DNA of 64,000 bases from Treponema sp. (lineage in GTDB: Bacteria; Spirochaetota; Spirochaetia; Treponematales; Treponemataceae). The stretch is taken from positions 1 through 64,000 of the forward strand of contig JAKSTJ010000002.1 of NCBI GenBank assembly GCA_024402635.1. Reading direction: 5' to 3'. Shown here one piece after another: positions 33,285-43,020 of this stretch (position 1 is the first letter of the stretch; every line of letters begins with the position of its first letter). A program made the translations under genes and the position numbers. Under the pieces are notes generated by a model. It ran no database searches. It was not told the DNA's origin and worked only from the letters and a program-made list of their open reading frames with translations.

Positions 33285-33851
33285 GTATCCCTCCATAAAT
33301 ATTCATATTATCAAAAGTTGTAACAGGGTAATAGTATTATTCTGGTATAAACTGGAAAAATATTCTATAAATTTGTGCTTTAATTTTTTCTTAGGGGGAC
33401 CTAAGGACCCTTTTTAACATTTTTCTTTCTCTGGGGGAAGACGATGCCTGAATAAATTCAGGACCCTGCGGCAGTGCAAGTAGAACCTAAACTAACCCTA
33501 ACGGCTTAGTTTTTAACGGTTCTGCTATGCAAGCAACAAGTTCCGAAGCTGGTTTTTTCTTCCTGTGTAAGGCCATTAATGGCCGGTGCAAAATAGCAAA
33601 GCGTTAAGAAAATTGCACTGCAATTTTTAGCTTTACCAACTCCGACCCCCTTCTTTTTCCTGCACGGCTTAGGGCTTCGCGCCCTAAGAACCTCGCAAGG
33701 AAGATTTGAGAGGGCACATTGCTGGCGCTCGTGCAGAGGAGTTAGTTCGTGCAGATAAAGGGAGAGTGATTTTAAGTAATAATCCTTATTAAAAAAAAAT
33801 CTGTCTCATATTAAAGTAAGTAATACACTTTTCTAATAATAAGAGGCTGAT
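33285..33851. other. Hairpin-rich non-coding region, richer in G+C than its surroundings
   Basis: I find no plausible gene in these 567 bp. Between 33390 and 33760 there are at least six inverted repeats. They are CTTAGG-GGGA-CCTAAG (33390-33405), CCTGAA/TTCAGG (33447-33462), AGAACC/GGTTCT enclosing ACTAA/TTAGT (33482-33523), GGCCATTAATGGCC (33571-33584), element E2 (33598-33634) and CTTAGGGC/GCCCTAAG (33668-33688). CTGCACG/CGTGCAG (33660-33666 with 33730-33736) encloses the last of these. It could be one or more structured RNAs or a nest of small palindromic repeats. Confidence 0.7.
33591..33637. repeat. Small hairpin element E2
   Basis: ATAGCAAAGC, then GTTAAG, then a stem AAAATTGC/GCAATTTT with loop ACT, then TA and GCTTTACC. 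It has the same plan as E1 at 10526-10567, with a lower stem one pair shorter and an unrelated upper-stem sequence that still pairs perfectly. Confidence 0.75.
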
Positions 33852-35306
33852 ATGAAAAAACAATGCTTTAATCCTTACTTACCTTCTTGGGAATATGTTC
33901 CTGATGGGGAACCTCATGTATTTGGGGATAGAGTTTATGTTTTTGGATCTCATGATCAGTTTAATAATTGTGTATTTTGTCCTGGTGATTATGTCTGTTA
34001 TTCAGCTTCGGTAAATGATTTAACTGACTGGAAATACGAAGGAATTATTTACAAAAAGGATCAGGATCCGGCTCAGGATGGTCGTATGGTTTTGTATGCT
34101 CCTGATGTTACTCAGGGACCGGATGGAAGATATTATTTATATTATGTTTTTGATAAAGTAGGTTTTGTTTCTGTTGCGGTTTGTGGTACTCCTGCTGGAA
34201 AATACGAATTTTATGGATATGTTCACTATAAAGATGGAACTCGGCTTGGGGAAAGAGAAGGGGATATGCCTCAATTTGATCCAGGGGTTTTAACTGAAGG
34301 AAATAAAACTTATCTTTATACAGGATTTAGTGGTAATCATATGAAAGATAGAATTGGTGCAATGGCTACTGTTCTTGGTCCTGATATGCTTACTGTAATT
34401 GAAGAGCCTGTTGTTGTTATTCCTGGTGATGAATATGCTGAATCTAAAGGAAAACATAATACTTCTTGTACATATAAAATCGCTTCTCCTGAAAATTGGA
34501 GTGGATTTAAAAATCACGAATTTTTTGAAGCTCCTTCTATCAGAAAAATAAAAGATACTTATTATTTAGTTTATTCTTCTGCGGTAATGCATGAATTGTG
34601 TTATGCAACAAGTAAAAATCCTGCAGATAATTTTGTTTATCAGGGAGTAATTGTTAGTAATGCTGATATTGGTATTTCTTCATATAAACCTGCATTAATG
34701 CCTTGTGCCAGTGGTGCTAATAATCACGGTGGTTTTGAATGTATAAACGGGCAGTATTATATGTTCTATCATCGTCATACAAATAACAGCTGGTATTCTC
34801 GTCAGGGATGTGCGGAAAAAATTGATGTTACTAAAGATGGATTAATTCCTCAAGTTGAAATAACTTCCTGCGGATTAAATGGGGGACCTTTGGAAGGAAA
34901 AGGTAAATATCCTGTTTATATTGCATGTAATAATTTTGTTAAAGGGCAGGAAAATCTTTACGTTGGTGGAAATGTTCCTAAAATTACACAGGATGGTCGT
35001 GACGGTGATGAAGAAGAAGGTTATCTTGTAAATATAATGAATGGTGCTACCTTCGGATTTAAATATTTTGATTTTAAAAATCTTAAGAAAATTTCTATTG
35101 AAACCAGAGGTTATTTTCAGGGATGTTTTGAAGTTCGTACTAAATGGGATGGAGAAGTTCTTGGTAAAATAAATGTTGAATTTAGTAATTTCTGGGAATT
35201 TAATACAGGTGATGTTAAGATTCCTGATGGTGTTTCTGCATTGTATTTTACATTTAATGGAAGTGGAAACGGTCAGTTAAAAACTTTTGAATTGATTACA
35301 GACTAA
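33852..35306 (+). CDS. GH43 family glycoside hydrolase with C-terminal beta-sandwich
   Basis: The 484-residue protein has a five-bladed propeller of family 43 (about 1-340). FNPYLPSWEYVPDGEPHVFGDRVYVFGSHD, LYAPDVTQGPDGRYYLYY and FFEAPSIRKIKDTYYLVYSS carry the expected acidic residues. A C-terminal segment (about 370-484) looks like a CBM6-type sandwich. Family members are mostly beta-xylosidases or arabinofuranosidases. No signal peptide is present, so it probably works in the cytoplasm on imported oligosaccharides. It lies 20 nt before an esterase gene and may be in one unit with it. Confidence 0.87.
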   Translation: MKKQCFNPYLPSWEYVPDGEPHVFGDRVYVFGSHDQFNNCVFCPGDYVCYSASVNDLTDWKYEGIIYKKDQDPAQDGRMVLYAPDVTQGPDGRYYLYYVFDKVGFVSVAVCGTPAGKYEFYGYVHYKDGTRLGEREGDMPQFDPGVLTEGNKTYLYTGFSGNHMKDRIGAMATVLGPDMLTVIEEPVVVIPGDEYAESKGKHNTSCTYKIASPENWSGFKNHEFFEAPSIRKIKDTYYLVYSSAVMHELCYATSKNPADNFVYQGVIVSNADIGISSYKPALMPCASGANNHGGFECINGQYYMFYHRHTNNSWYSRQGCAEKIDVTKDGLIPQVEITSCGLNGGPLEGKGKYPVYIACNNFVKGQENLYVGGNVPKITQDGRDGDEEEGYLVNIMNGATFGFKYFDFKNLKKISIETRGYFQGCFEVRTKWDGEVLGKINVEFSNFWEFNTGDVKIPDGVSALYFTFNGSGNGQLKTFELITD

Positions 35307-35326
35307 AATCAGAGGTTTATGATAAA

Positions 35327-36292
35327 ATGAAATATTGTAAAATTGCGGGGCTTATTCTGACTGCTGTTCTTCTTGGAGCATGCTCTGCTAAAACAATAAA
35401 ACAGAACAGCAATAAAATTGAACATCAGGAGAAAAAAATGGAAAAAACTGAAAGAGAATTTATTTCAAATGGATATGCAATTGATTGTCCTGAAGAATAT
35501 AAAGCTGTTCGTGAAGGTGTAACATACGGAACTGTAATTCATAAAACCTATTATTCAAAGACTTGTAAGATGGAACGTCCATGTTCTATTCTTTTACCAC
35601 CTTCTTATAGTGAATCAAAAAAATATCCTGTTGTTTATTTTCAGCACGGAATTTTTGGTGATGAAAATTGTATGATTAATGATGGTTCCAATTATTTTAA
35701 AGAAATAACAGGTAATCTTGCTGCAGAAGGAAAGGCTCCTGAAATGATTTTTGTTTTTGGTCATATGTATGCAACTGATGATCCTAAACAGAAACCTGGT
35801 TTTGATTCAAAAGCAGTTCTTCCTTATGATAATTTTATTAATGAATTAACAAATGATTTAATGTCATATATTGAATCAAATTTTTCTGTTTTAACTGGCC
35901 GTGAAAATACTGCAATTTGTGGTTTTTCTATGGGTGGACGAGAAACTCTTTATATTGGTTTACAGCGTTCAGATTTATTTGCTTACGTTGGAGCAATTGC
36001 ACCAGCCCCTGGATTGGTTCCAGCAAAAGACTGGGCAATGGAACATAAAGGTATGATTTCCGAAGATGAAGTAAAATTTAAAGCTGAAAATCCTTTGCCA
36101 GAATTGCTGATGGTTTGCTGCGGAACTAACGATGGTACAGTTGGTCAGTTTCCTCGTTCCTATCATTCAATTTTGACAAAAAACAATGTTAATCATACCT
36201 GGTTTGAAGTTATGAATGCAGATCACAATTCTCATGCAATAAGAACTGGTTTGTTCTATTTTGTCAGCAATATTTTTAAGACTATTCAGTAA
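35327..36292 (+). CDS. CE1-like alpha/beta hydrolase esterase, lipoprotein
   Basis: The 321-residue protein has a classic lipobox LLGAC (C19) and an esterase D/feruloyl-esterase-like domain. YFQHGIFGDE gives the oxyanion region, the nucleophile is S201 in GFSMGGRE, and a C-terminal histidine lies in NADHNSHAI. Such enzymes remove acetyl or feruloyl groups from xylan, which fits the GH43 gene upstream, but the substrate is inferred. Its last 11 bp overlap the 3' end of the convergent acyl-CoA synthetase gene. Confidence 0.82.
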   Translation: MKYCKIAGLILTAVLLGACSAKTIKQNSNKIEHQEKKMEKTEREFISNGYAIDCPEEYKAVREGVTYGTVIHKTYYSKTCKMERPCSILLPPSYSESKKYPVVYFQHGIFGDENCMINDGSNYFKEITGNLAAEGKAPEMIFVFGHMYATDDPKQKPGFDSKAVLPYDNFINELTNDLMSYIESNFSVLTGRENTAICGFSMGGRETLYIGLQRSDLFAYVGAIAPAPGLVPAKDWAMEHKGMISEDEVKFKAENPLPELLMVCCGTNDGTVGQFPRSYHSILTKNNVNHTWFEVMNADHNSHAIRTGLFYFVSNIFKTIQ

Positions 36293-38255
36293 ACATTGTT
36301 GTAATTAAATCTGCATATTTTTCAGCAATTTTATATCTCATCATTTCCTGTTTTCCAGAAAGTTCTTCTCCAATTTTAAAGCTTTCTGGAACAAGAACGA
36401 ATTTATTTATTTTTTCACATACACGATATCCGTTTTCAACAGAAACTTTGCTGGCGATTTCAGCTGCAAACAAATCTTTTATTTTCTGATTGTCCAGTAA
36501 AGCTTTGTAATCATTAAACTCAATTCCAGAGCTCTGTGCATATGTTGTAACAGCATCTTTATTTGGAACAATTAAAACTCCAAGATATTTCTGATCCTGT
36601 CCTGTAAGCATTGCACTTTCAATATAATCACTTGCAAGTAATCCAGATTCTACAAATAAAGGTTCAATGTTTTCGCCACCAAGTAATACAATTGTATCTT
36701 TTGCGCGACCTGTGATTTTTAATTCGTGATCCCAGGTAATAATTCCAAGATCTCCTGTATTAAACCAGCCGTCTTTATCAATAACTTTTTCAGTAAGTTC
36801 AGGATTTTTATAATAACCTTTCATTAATTGTGGTCCACGAACAAAAATTAATCCCTGTTCGCCAGGAGGTAATGGTTCATTGCTTAAAGGAACACCATGG
36901 GTTTCTTTTACAGTTTTTACTTCCCAGTTTGGCCATATTGCACCAACACAACCAGGACGAGCTTCTTTATAATATCTTACGGAAATAACAGGAGTTGTTT
37001 CAGTTAAACCGTATCCTTCAATAAGTCTGATTCCTGCTGCTCTATAGAAGTTTTCAATATCTTTCTGTAAAGCTCCACCACCAGAAATACCGAATCGTAA
37101 ACCTCCACCAAATTTCTGTTTAAGTTTACTGAATACCAGAACATCACCTAATTTATGTAAAGGCCATAAAAGAATAAATGGAATAATTCCTGCAAGTCCA
37201 TCAAGGAATCTGTTTCGTTTTGTAATTCTACAAACTTTTCCAGTTACTCTGTCCCTGTTGTTTGCGTAATGAGTTCCAACCGAAATGAAAAATTTGAATA
37301 ATTTATATGTAATTCCACCTTTCTTTTTCATTACCTGATTAACACCTTTGGCAAGAGCTTCCCATAATCTAGGAACACCAAAAATCCAGTTTGGTTTAAT
37401 TACATTCATATCGTTTAACATTACAGATGCAACTGGTTTTGAATATGCAAGTCCTGAACCTCCTATTAAAACAATATATTGAGCAATACGTTCAAATACA
37501 TGCCATACAGGAAGAACTGAAAGCCACATTTCTCCAGCTTTTGTTGGAAGGAATGTTTCTACATTGCCGGCTTCTGAAATATAATTACCATGAGTAAGCA
37601 TTACTCCTTTTGGAGTTCCAGTTGTTCCGGAAGTAAAAATCATTGTAACAATATCATCAGGAGTAACATTATCAATATCATTTTCGATTTCAGCTTTTTT
37701 TGCGGCTTTGTCACTTTCGTAAATTTCGTGACCAGTTTTCATAAGATCTGCAAAACTGATGATTTTAAGACCAGTTTTATTTAAATCTTCCATTTCATCT
37801 TCAGGAATAGGATCAAATACAATGGCAGTTTTTAAAAGAGGAACTTCTGAAATATTTTCTGTAATTTTTCTTAATTGTTTTGCATTTTCAAAAATACCAA
37901 CTTCACAATCAGCAAAAGATATAATGAATCTAAGTTCTTTTCCTAAAGAATCACAACCTCTTGGAACATCAGCTGCACCAAGACAAAGCAGGGCATAATC
38001 ACAAATAAGCCATTCTCTTCTGTTATCAGATATAAGGGCAACATGGGAACCTTTTTTAATACCAAGTGTTTTATATGCCAGTGCCAGTTCAATTACTCTT
38101 TCATAAACTTCAGCAAATGTGAAATATTCAAATATTCCATCTTTGTTTTTAGAAGCCTGCATAGTATAACCGGCAAATTTAGCACATCTTTCTTTAATCA
38201 ATTTTGAAAGTGTATCTGGAAGTGATTTGTCTACAGGAAATTTTTCTTTTTTCAT
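36282..38255 (-). CDS. Long-chain acyl-CoA synthetase (AMP-forming)
   Basis: The enzyme activates fatty acids as acyl-AMP and then acyl-CoA. The 657-residue protein has the adenylate-forming motifs TMIFTSGTTGTPKGVMLTHG (P-loop), YGLTETTPV, DGWFNTGDLG and the C-terminal domain hinge KITGRAKDTIVLLGGENIEP. Its length matches the bacterial and eukaryotic FadD15/ACSL type. AGAGG precedes the ATG. A second, shorter paralogue lies at 44505-46262. Confidence 0.92.
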   Translation of the reverse strand: MKKEKFPVDKSLPDTLSKLIKERCAKFAGYTMQASKNKDGIFEYFTFAEVYERVIELALAYKTLGIKKGSHVALISDNRREWLICDYALLCLGAADVPRGCDSLGKELRFIISFADCEVGIFENAKQLRKITENISEVPLLKTAIVFDPIPEDEMEDLNKTGLKIISFADLMKTGHEIYESDKAAKKAEIENDIDNVTPDDIVTMIFTSGTTGTPKGVMLTHGNYISEAGNVETFLPTKAGEMWLSVLPVWHVFERIAQYIVLIGGSGLAYSKPVASVMLNDMNVIKPNWIFGVPRLWEALAKGVNQVMKKKGGITYKLFKFFISVGTHYANNRDRVTGKVCRITKRNRFLDGLAGIIPFILLWPLHKLGDVLVFSKLKQKFGGGLRFGISGGGALQKDIENFYRAAGIRLIEGYGLTETTPVISVRYYKEARPGCVGAIWPNWEVKTVKETHGVPLSNEPLPPGEQGLIFVRGPQLMKGYYKNPELTEKVIDKDGWFNTGDLGIITWDHELKITGRAKDTIVLLGGENIEPLFVESGLLASDYIESAMLTGQDQKYLGVLIVPNKDAVTTYAQSSGIEFNDYKALLDNQKIKDLFAAEIASKVSVENGYRVCEKINKFVLVPESFKIGEELSGKQEMMRYKIAEKYADLITTMFTE

Positions 38256-38270
38256 TATAACCTCTTAAAA

Positions 38271-38295
38271 ATGACAATAACACTAAAAATGTCAT
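38271..38295. promoter_or_regulatory. Inverted repeat between acyl-CoA synthetase and groEL
   Basis: ATGACA (38271-38276) and TGTCAT (38290-38295) form a spaced palindrome. No CIRCE element (TTAGCACTC type) is seen in this gap. The palindrome could serve either divergent gene. Confidence 0.3.
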
Positions 38296-38405
38296 ACTGT
38301 CAATTAATAAATAAGAGATTTTAAAATTTTTTCTTGCCAATAACAGTTTTTTTTATTAATTTATTCTATAGTATAAAATAACATAATTTTTTTAAGAGGA
38401 TAGAT

Positions 38406-40031
38406 ATGGCAAAACAGTTATTGTTTAGTGAAGATGCCCGCAAAAAACTTTTAAGCGGCGTAGAACAGATTTCTAAAGCAGTAAAAACAACTTTAGGACC
38501 TTGTGGTCGCATGGTTATGATGGATAAAAAATATGGTTCACCAGTTATTACAAAAGATGGTGTTTCAGTTGCTAAAGAAATTGAACTTGCAGATCCATAT
38601 GAAAATATGGGTGCTCAATTTGTTCGTGAAGTTGCTTCTAAAACAAATGATGATGCCGGTGATGGAACTACAACAGCAACAGTTCTTTCTTATGCTTTAG
38701 TTCGAGAAGGAATTAAATCAGTTGCAGCAGGAATGCGTCCTATTGAAATTAAACGCGGTATGGACAAAGCTGTAAAAATTGCTGTTGATGAAATTAAAAA
38801 GAATGCAAAACCTGTAAAAGGTGCTGATGATATTACAAATATTGCTACAATTTCTGCAAATAATGATCCTGAAATTGGTAAAATGCTTGCTGATGCTATC
38901 GAAAAGGTAGGAAAAGATGGTGTTATTACTGTAGAAGAATCTAAAAATATGGAAATGACTGTTGATACTGTAGAAGGTATGCAGTTTGACCGCGGTTATA
39001 TTTCTTCATACTTTGTAACAGATCGTGAAAGAATGGAAGCATCTTACAACGACGCTTACGTTTTAATTTATGATAAAAAGATTTCTGCTATGAAGGATCT
39101 TCTTCCAATTCTTGAACAGGTTGCAAATGCTGGCCGTGCGTTAGTAATTATTTGTGAAGATGTTGATGGTGAAGCATTAACAACTTTAGTATTGAATACA
39201 ATTCGCGGAACAATTAAATGTTGTGCTGTTAAAGCTCCTGGATTTGGTGACAGACGTAAGGATATGCTTCAGGATATCGCAATTTTAACTGGTGGTCAGG
39301 TTGTTTCAGAAGAAGTTGGACTTAAACTTGAATCTTGCGGACTTGAAGTTCTTGGTCAGGCAAAATCTATTAAAATTGACAAAGATAACACTACAATCGT
39401 TGGTGGTTCTGGTACTGCTAAAGATATTAAAGCTCGTGTTGAAGAAATCAAAACTGCTATTGAAAAATCAACATCATCTTATGATAAAGAACAGTTACAG
39501 AAACGTCTTGCTAAACTTGCAGGAGGAGTTGCTGTAATTAATGTTGGTGCAAATACAGAAACAGAAATGAAAGAAATGAAGTTCCGTGTAGAAGATACAA
39601 TTGCTGCTACTCGTGCTGCTTTGGAAGAAGGAATTGTTTCAGGTGGTGGTATGGCACTTATTGAAGCTGGAAAAGCTTTGGCTGAAATTCCTGAAGATCT
39701 TTCTGAAGATGCAAAAGTTGGTTTCAAAATTGTTCGTCGTGCTTTGGAAGAACCAATTCGTCAGATTGCAGAAAATGCAGGTCTTGATGGTGCTGTTATT
39801 GCTGAACGTGCTAAAAACGAAAAGAAAGGTGTTGGTTTCAATGCTCGTACAAATGAATGGGTAAATATGCTTGAAGCAGGTATTATTGATCCTGCAAAAG
39901 TAACTTGTTCTGCATTAAAGAATGCTGCCTCTGTTGCAGGAACATTGCTTACAACAGAATGTGCAATTACAGATATTCCTGAGCCAAAAGCTCCAGCTGC
40001 TCCTGCCGCTGATCCAGGAATGATGTACTAA
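38406..40031 (+). CDS. groEL: Chaperonin GroEL
   Basis: GroEL forms the double-ring folding chamber. The 541-residue protein has the ATP-binding [26 protein letters not shown] in the apical-intermediate region, EEGIVSGGG and the C-terminal flexible tail, which here is short and ends PGMMY rather than in long GGM repeats. AAGAGGA lies upstream. groES is not adjacent, and no CIRCE operator is present in the 150-bp upstream gap. Confidence 0.97.
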   Translation: MAKQLLFSEDARKKLLSGVEQISKAVKTTLGPCGRMVMMDKKYGSPVITKDGVSVAKEIELADPYENMGAQFVREVASKTNDDAGDGTTTATVLSYALVREGIKSVAAGMRPIEIKRGMDKAVKIAVDEIKKNAKPVKGADDITNIATISANNDPEIGKMLADAIEKVGKDGVITVEESKNMEMTVDTVEGMQFDRGYISSYFVTDRERMEASYNDAYVLIYDKKISAMKDLLPILEQVANAGRALVIICEDVDGEALTTLVLNTIRGTIKCCAVKAPGFGDRRKDMLQDIAILTGGQVVSEEVGLKLESCGLEVLGQAKSIKIDKDNTTIVGGSGTAKDIKARVEEIKTAIEKSTSSYDKEQLQKRLAKLAGGVAVINVGANTETEMKEMKFRVEDTIAATRAALEEGIVSGGGMALIEAGKALAEIPEDLSEDAKVGFKIVRRALEEPIRQIAENAGLDGAVIAERAKNEKKGVGFNARTNEWVNMLEAGIIDPAKVTCSALKNAASVAGTLLTTECAITDIPEPKAPAAPAADPGMMY

Positions 40032-40038
40032 TTTTTAT

Positions 40039-40110
40039 TAGCAGTCGATAGTAAATTGTCGATTGCTAAAAAGGCGGAGCCAAGGGACGTTTGCGCTTAA
40101 ACCCTTGACT
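40039..40110 (+). terminator. Two hairpins after groEL
   Basis: TTAGCAGTCGA (40039-40049) pairs with TCGATTGCTAA (40060-40070). A second stem, CAAGG...GTTT/AAAC...CCTTG, follows at about 40080-40109. The T run is weak, so termination is likely but not certain. Confidence 0.55.
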
Positions 40111-40118
40111 TCGCTGAA

Positions 40119-40580
40119 TTATTTTTTCAATTTATATTCCTGGTTTTTATAGGTACCTGCAAATATCAGCTTTGAAGGCATTAATATATATTTGTAAGTT
40201 ATAATTTGTGAAAACACGTCATCATAAGCTTCTTTTCCTTCCGGATCCTTTTTAATAAGTTCATTGTAATCCAGAGAAACAAAAGAATTATCTTCCTGCA
40301 AAAATGGATATTTTAAAATCATAAAATTGATGGTTTCAGTTTCTTCATCAACAAGATATTTGTAATAGGTTGAAGGAGTGTAAATTGCATTTTCTGATTT
40401 TGTTGTAACTGTAAAACAGGCTGTACCATCATTACTGAATTCATAGGTTTCTGATTCTCCCCATTCATTTTCATTAACAAAAGTTTTTCCTGCAAACGGG
40501 TCTTTTTTTTCTTCAGTTTTATTGCATGCTGAAAATAAAAATAAAGAAGTAATAATTGTTAAAAATAAAAGTTTTTTCAT
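40119..40580 (-). CDS. Small lipoprotein of unknown function
   Basis: The 153-residue protein has a lipoprotein signal peptide with lipobox FSAC (C19) and a Lys/Glu/Thr linker. The remaining 120 residues form what looks like a small beta-rich domain (FVNENEWGESETYEFSNDGTACFTV and so on), of the kind common among spirochaetal outer-membrane or periplasmic lipoproteins. I do not recognise the family. A -10-like TATACT lies 6 nt before the ATG, with AAAGG between them. Confidence 0.75.
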   Translation of the reverse strand: MKKLLFLTIITSLFLFSACNKTEEKKDPFAGKTFVNENEWGESETYEFSNDGTACFTVTTKSENAIYTPSTYYKYLVDEETETINFMILKYPFLQEDNSFVSLDYNELIKKDPEGKEAYDDVFSQIITYKYILMPSKLIFAGTYKNQEYKLKK

Positions 40581-40705
40581 GCCTTTAGTATATCACAAAA
40601 ATATAATTAAAAACCCTTAGCATTCTTTATGGCATAATCATTTTTTTCTGATATAATAAATTCTGTATATATCAGTTATATTCTTTTTTACAAGGACGGT
40701 ATTTC

Positions 40706-41686
40706 ATGAAAAAAACAGTTTCTCATATATTATCAGCTGCTTTTGTTTTATTGCTGATTACTGGTTGCAGTTCAAAAAATCTTGAAGATGGAATGATAAA
40801 GATTGAAGGTGGCCAGTTTGTAATGGGGAACGATTCAATTAAACTTCCATGGGGTTTTTATAGCCACAAAGCTCATGATGTAACTCTTTCTGATTTTTAC
40901 GTTGCTCCTTGTGAAGTTACACAGAAATCATTTGAACAGATAATGGGATATAATCCGAGCTTTTATTCTGGCGATGGAGAAAATAAAACTGCTGCAGCCG
41001 GTGAAATTCCAGAATTACGTCCTGTTGAAAAAGTAACCTGGTATGAAGCTATAGTTTATTGTAATAAATTAAGCGAAAAAATGGGTTTAACACCGGTTTA
41101 TTCAAAAAGAATTTCTTCAGATGCAGAAGACTCATCAGACACAACTTCAAAAAACAAAGATTCTGATTATTCAAAAGATGTTTCTTTGTGGGGTGAATGT
41201 CCATCAGATAAAGGTCAAAACGACTGGAATGATATAAAGTGGGATCGAAAAGCAAACGGCTACAGATTATTAACAGAAGCTGAATGGGAATATGTATGTA
41301 CTGGCGGTATGTTAAGTGAAAATTTCACTTCATCTGGATTCAATTTTTCAGATTCTGCTGTTACTAATCAATATTGCTGGAATGCAAATAACTCAAATCT
41401 TAGAACTCATCAAACTGGAATTTTAAGTCCAAATGAACTTGGTGTTTATGATATGGCTGGTAATGTTTGGGAATGGTGCTGGGATTGGTTTGATGAAGAC
41501 TTTTATTCAACAGAAGCCGCATCTGAAAAAAATACAGCTGGTCCTGAAACTGGAGAATTCAGAACTTTAAGAGGTTCTACCTGGGATGATTCTGAAATAG
41601 AACTGGCGGCAATTGCAAGAGGTTCTGCTTCACCATATATTCCAAGCCGTCGTGGTGGATTCAGAGTAGCCCGAAATATTCATTAA
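40706..41686 (+). CDS. Formylglycine-generating-enzyme-like (SUMF1) lipoprotein
   Basis: The 326-residue protein has a lipobox ITGC (C21) and one FGE-sulfatase domain. MIKIEGGQFVMGND starts the domain, LSDFYVAPCEVTQKSFEQ and RLLTEAEWEYVCTGG lie in the middle, and LGVYDMAGNVWEWCWDWF plus RGGFRVARN form the end. In true FGEs two cysteines near the end bind copper. Most bacterial lipoprotein relatives, such as this one, have not been shown to modify sulfatases, and no sulfatase gene is nearby. AAGGACGG serves as ribosome-binding site. A relative lies at 57200-58129. Confidence 0.85.
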   Translation: MKKTVSHILSAAFVLLLITGCSSKNLEDGMIKIEGGQFVMGNDSIKLPWGFYSHKAHDVTLSDFYVAPCEVTQKSFEQIMGYNPSFYSGDGENKTAAAGEIPELRPVEKVTWYEAIVYCNKLSEKMGLTPVYSKRISSDAEDSSDTTSKNKDSDYSKDVSLWGECPSDKGQNDWNDIKWDRKANGYRLLTEAEWEYVCTGGMLSENFTSSGFNFSDSAVTNQYCWNANNSNLRTHQTGILSPNELGVYDMAGNVWEWCWDWFDEDFYSTEAASEKNTAGPETGEFRTLRGSTWDDSEIELAAIARGSASPYIPSRRGGFRVARNIH

Positions 41687-41698
41687 TCAGGTAAAAAA

Positions 41699-43012
41699 AT
41701 GGTTGTTAATTTTTCAAATGGTTTTGTAATTGTTTTTCTTGCAGGAACTATAATTAGTTTTTTAATTAATCATTTTCTTGAATTTGTTGATTATAAATCA
41801 CGAAAGGCTAATGGTGGAAAAATTCCTTCTGAATTAAAAGATATTCCTGAAATTTCGGATACATTTGATGAAGGAAAACTTAAAGAAATCTGTGATTATG
41901 AAAATGCAAAATATTTTGTATGGATATTTTCATCTTCCGTTAATTTTATTTTAACTCTCACTCTTGTTTTATTTGGATTTTATCCATTTGTGTTTAATCT
42001 GGTATTAGACTGGATTGGACTTCCTGTAACAGTAGGCACAAGCTTTTTAAGTTTTTTGCTTTTTATGATTTTAAGTTCAATACCTTCAACTCTGATTTCT
42101 ATTCCTTTTGATTTATACAATGAATTTGTTCTGGAAAAGAAATTTGGTTTTAGTAAAATGACATTTAAATTATGGATTGCAGATCAAATAAAAGGTTTAC
42201 TTTTATCTATGATTCTGATTGTATTGCTTACTTTAGTTGCATCTGTATTCTTTATAAAATTAAATACCAGCTGGTGGATTGTTCTTGCAATTACTTTGAT
42301 TGGTTTTACATTCTTAATGCAGGTTATTTATCCAAAATTTATTGCTCCATTATTTAATAAATTTTCTCCCTTAGAAGATGGGGAACTTAAAGATAAAATC
42401 TCTGGAATACTTGAAAAAACTGGTTTTAAAAATGACGGTCTTTTTGTAATGGATGCATCCAAACGAAGCGGTCACAGTAATGCTTACTTTTCTGGATTCG
42501 GAAAATCTAAACGAATTGTATTATACGATACTCTTATAAACTCAATGACTGCTGATGAACTGACAGCGGTTTTAGGACATGAACTTGGACATTTTAAATT
42601 AAAACATATAACAAAACGACTTTTTATAACAATTCCTTTGGAATTTGTATTATTGTTTGTTTTGTATTTATTAGCTCATTGCGAATCTTTATATACAAGT
42701 TTTGGCTTTGCTGTAGATTCTGTTTCAATTAATTATTTTCAATTTATTGGTCTTTTTCTTGCTTTACAACTTTTTGAAAGTATTTCCGAAATTATCTCTC
42801 CTGTCACCAATTTATCTTCTCGTCGTCATGAATATCAGGCAGATAAGTTTGCAGCAGAATTATGTGGAACCAGTCAGCATTTAATTACAGGATTAATCAA
42901 ATTAAACAGTGAAAATTTATCTGAATTATTTCCTCCTGCAATTTATGTATTCTGGAACTTTTCTCATCCAACCTTGGTACAAAGAGTTGCGGCTTTGAAG
43001 AATTATAAATAG
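41699..43012 (+). CDS. M48 (Ste24-like) integral membrane zinc metalloprotease
   Basis: The 437-residue protein has several membrane helices and the zinc motif HELGH (294-298), with a third ligand in SSRRHEYQADKFA. The long N-terminal part with IPSELKD, FDEGKLKEICDYENAKYF and FGFSKMT is like CAAX prenyl protease 1 (Ste24), rather than the shorter HtpX. It probably acts in membrane protein quality control. The gene follows the FGE-like lipoprotein by 12 nt and precedes the LacI regulator by 8 nt, so the three may be one unit. Confidence 0.9.
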   Translation: MVVNFSNGFVIVFLAGTIISFLINHFLEFVDYKSRKANGGKIPSELKDIPEISDTFDEGKLKEICDYENAKYFVWIFSSSVNFILTLTLVLFGFYPFVFNLVLDWIGLPVTVGTSFLSFLLFMILSSIPSTLISIPFDLYNEFVLEKKFGFSKMTFKLWIADQIKGLLLSMILIVLLTLVASVFFIKLNTSWWIVLAITLIGFTFLMQVIYPKFIAPLFNKFSPLEDGELKDKISGILEKTGFKNDGLFVMDASKRSGHSNAYFSGFGKSKRIVLYDTLINSMTADELTAVLGHELGHFKLKHITKRLFITIPLEFVLLFVLYLLAHCESLYTSFGFAVDSVSINYFQFIGLFLALQLFESISEIISPVTNLSSRRHEYQADKFAAELCGTSQHLITGLIKLNSENLSELFPPAIYVFWNFSHPTLVQRVAALKNYK

Positions 43013-43020
43013 AGGAAATA

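Noticed and set aside
33390-33760. Possible tmRNA, RNase P RNA, 6S RNA or rRNA fragment
   Set aside because: None of the conserved core sequences of these RNAs could be found on either strand.
38256-38405. CIRCE operator upstream of groEL
   Set aside because: No TTAGCACTC/GAGTGCTAA pair, even with mismatches, was found.
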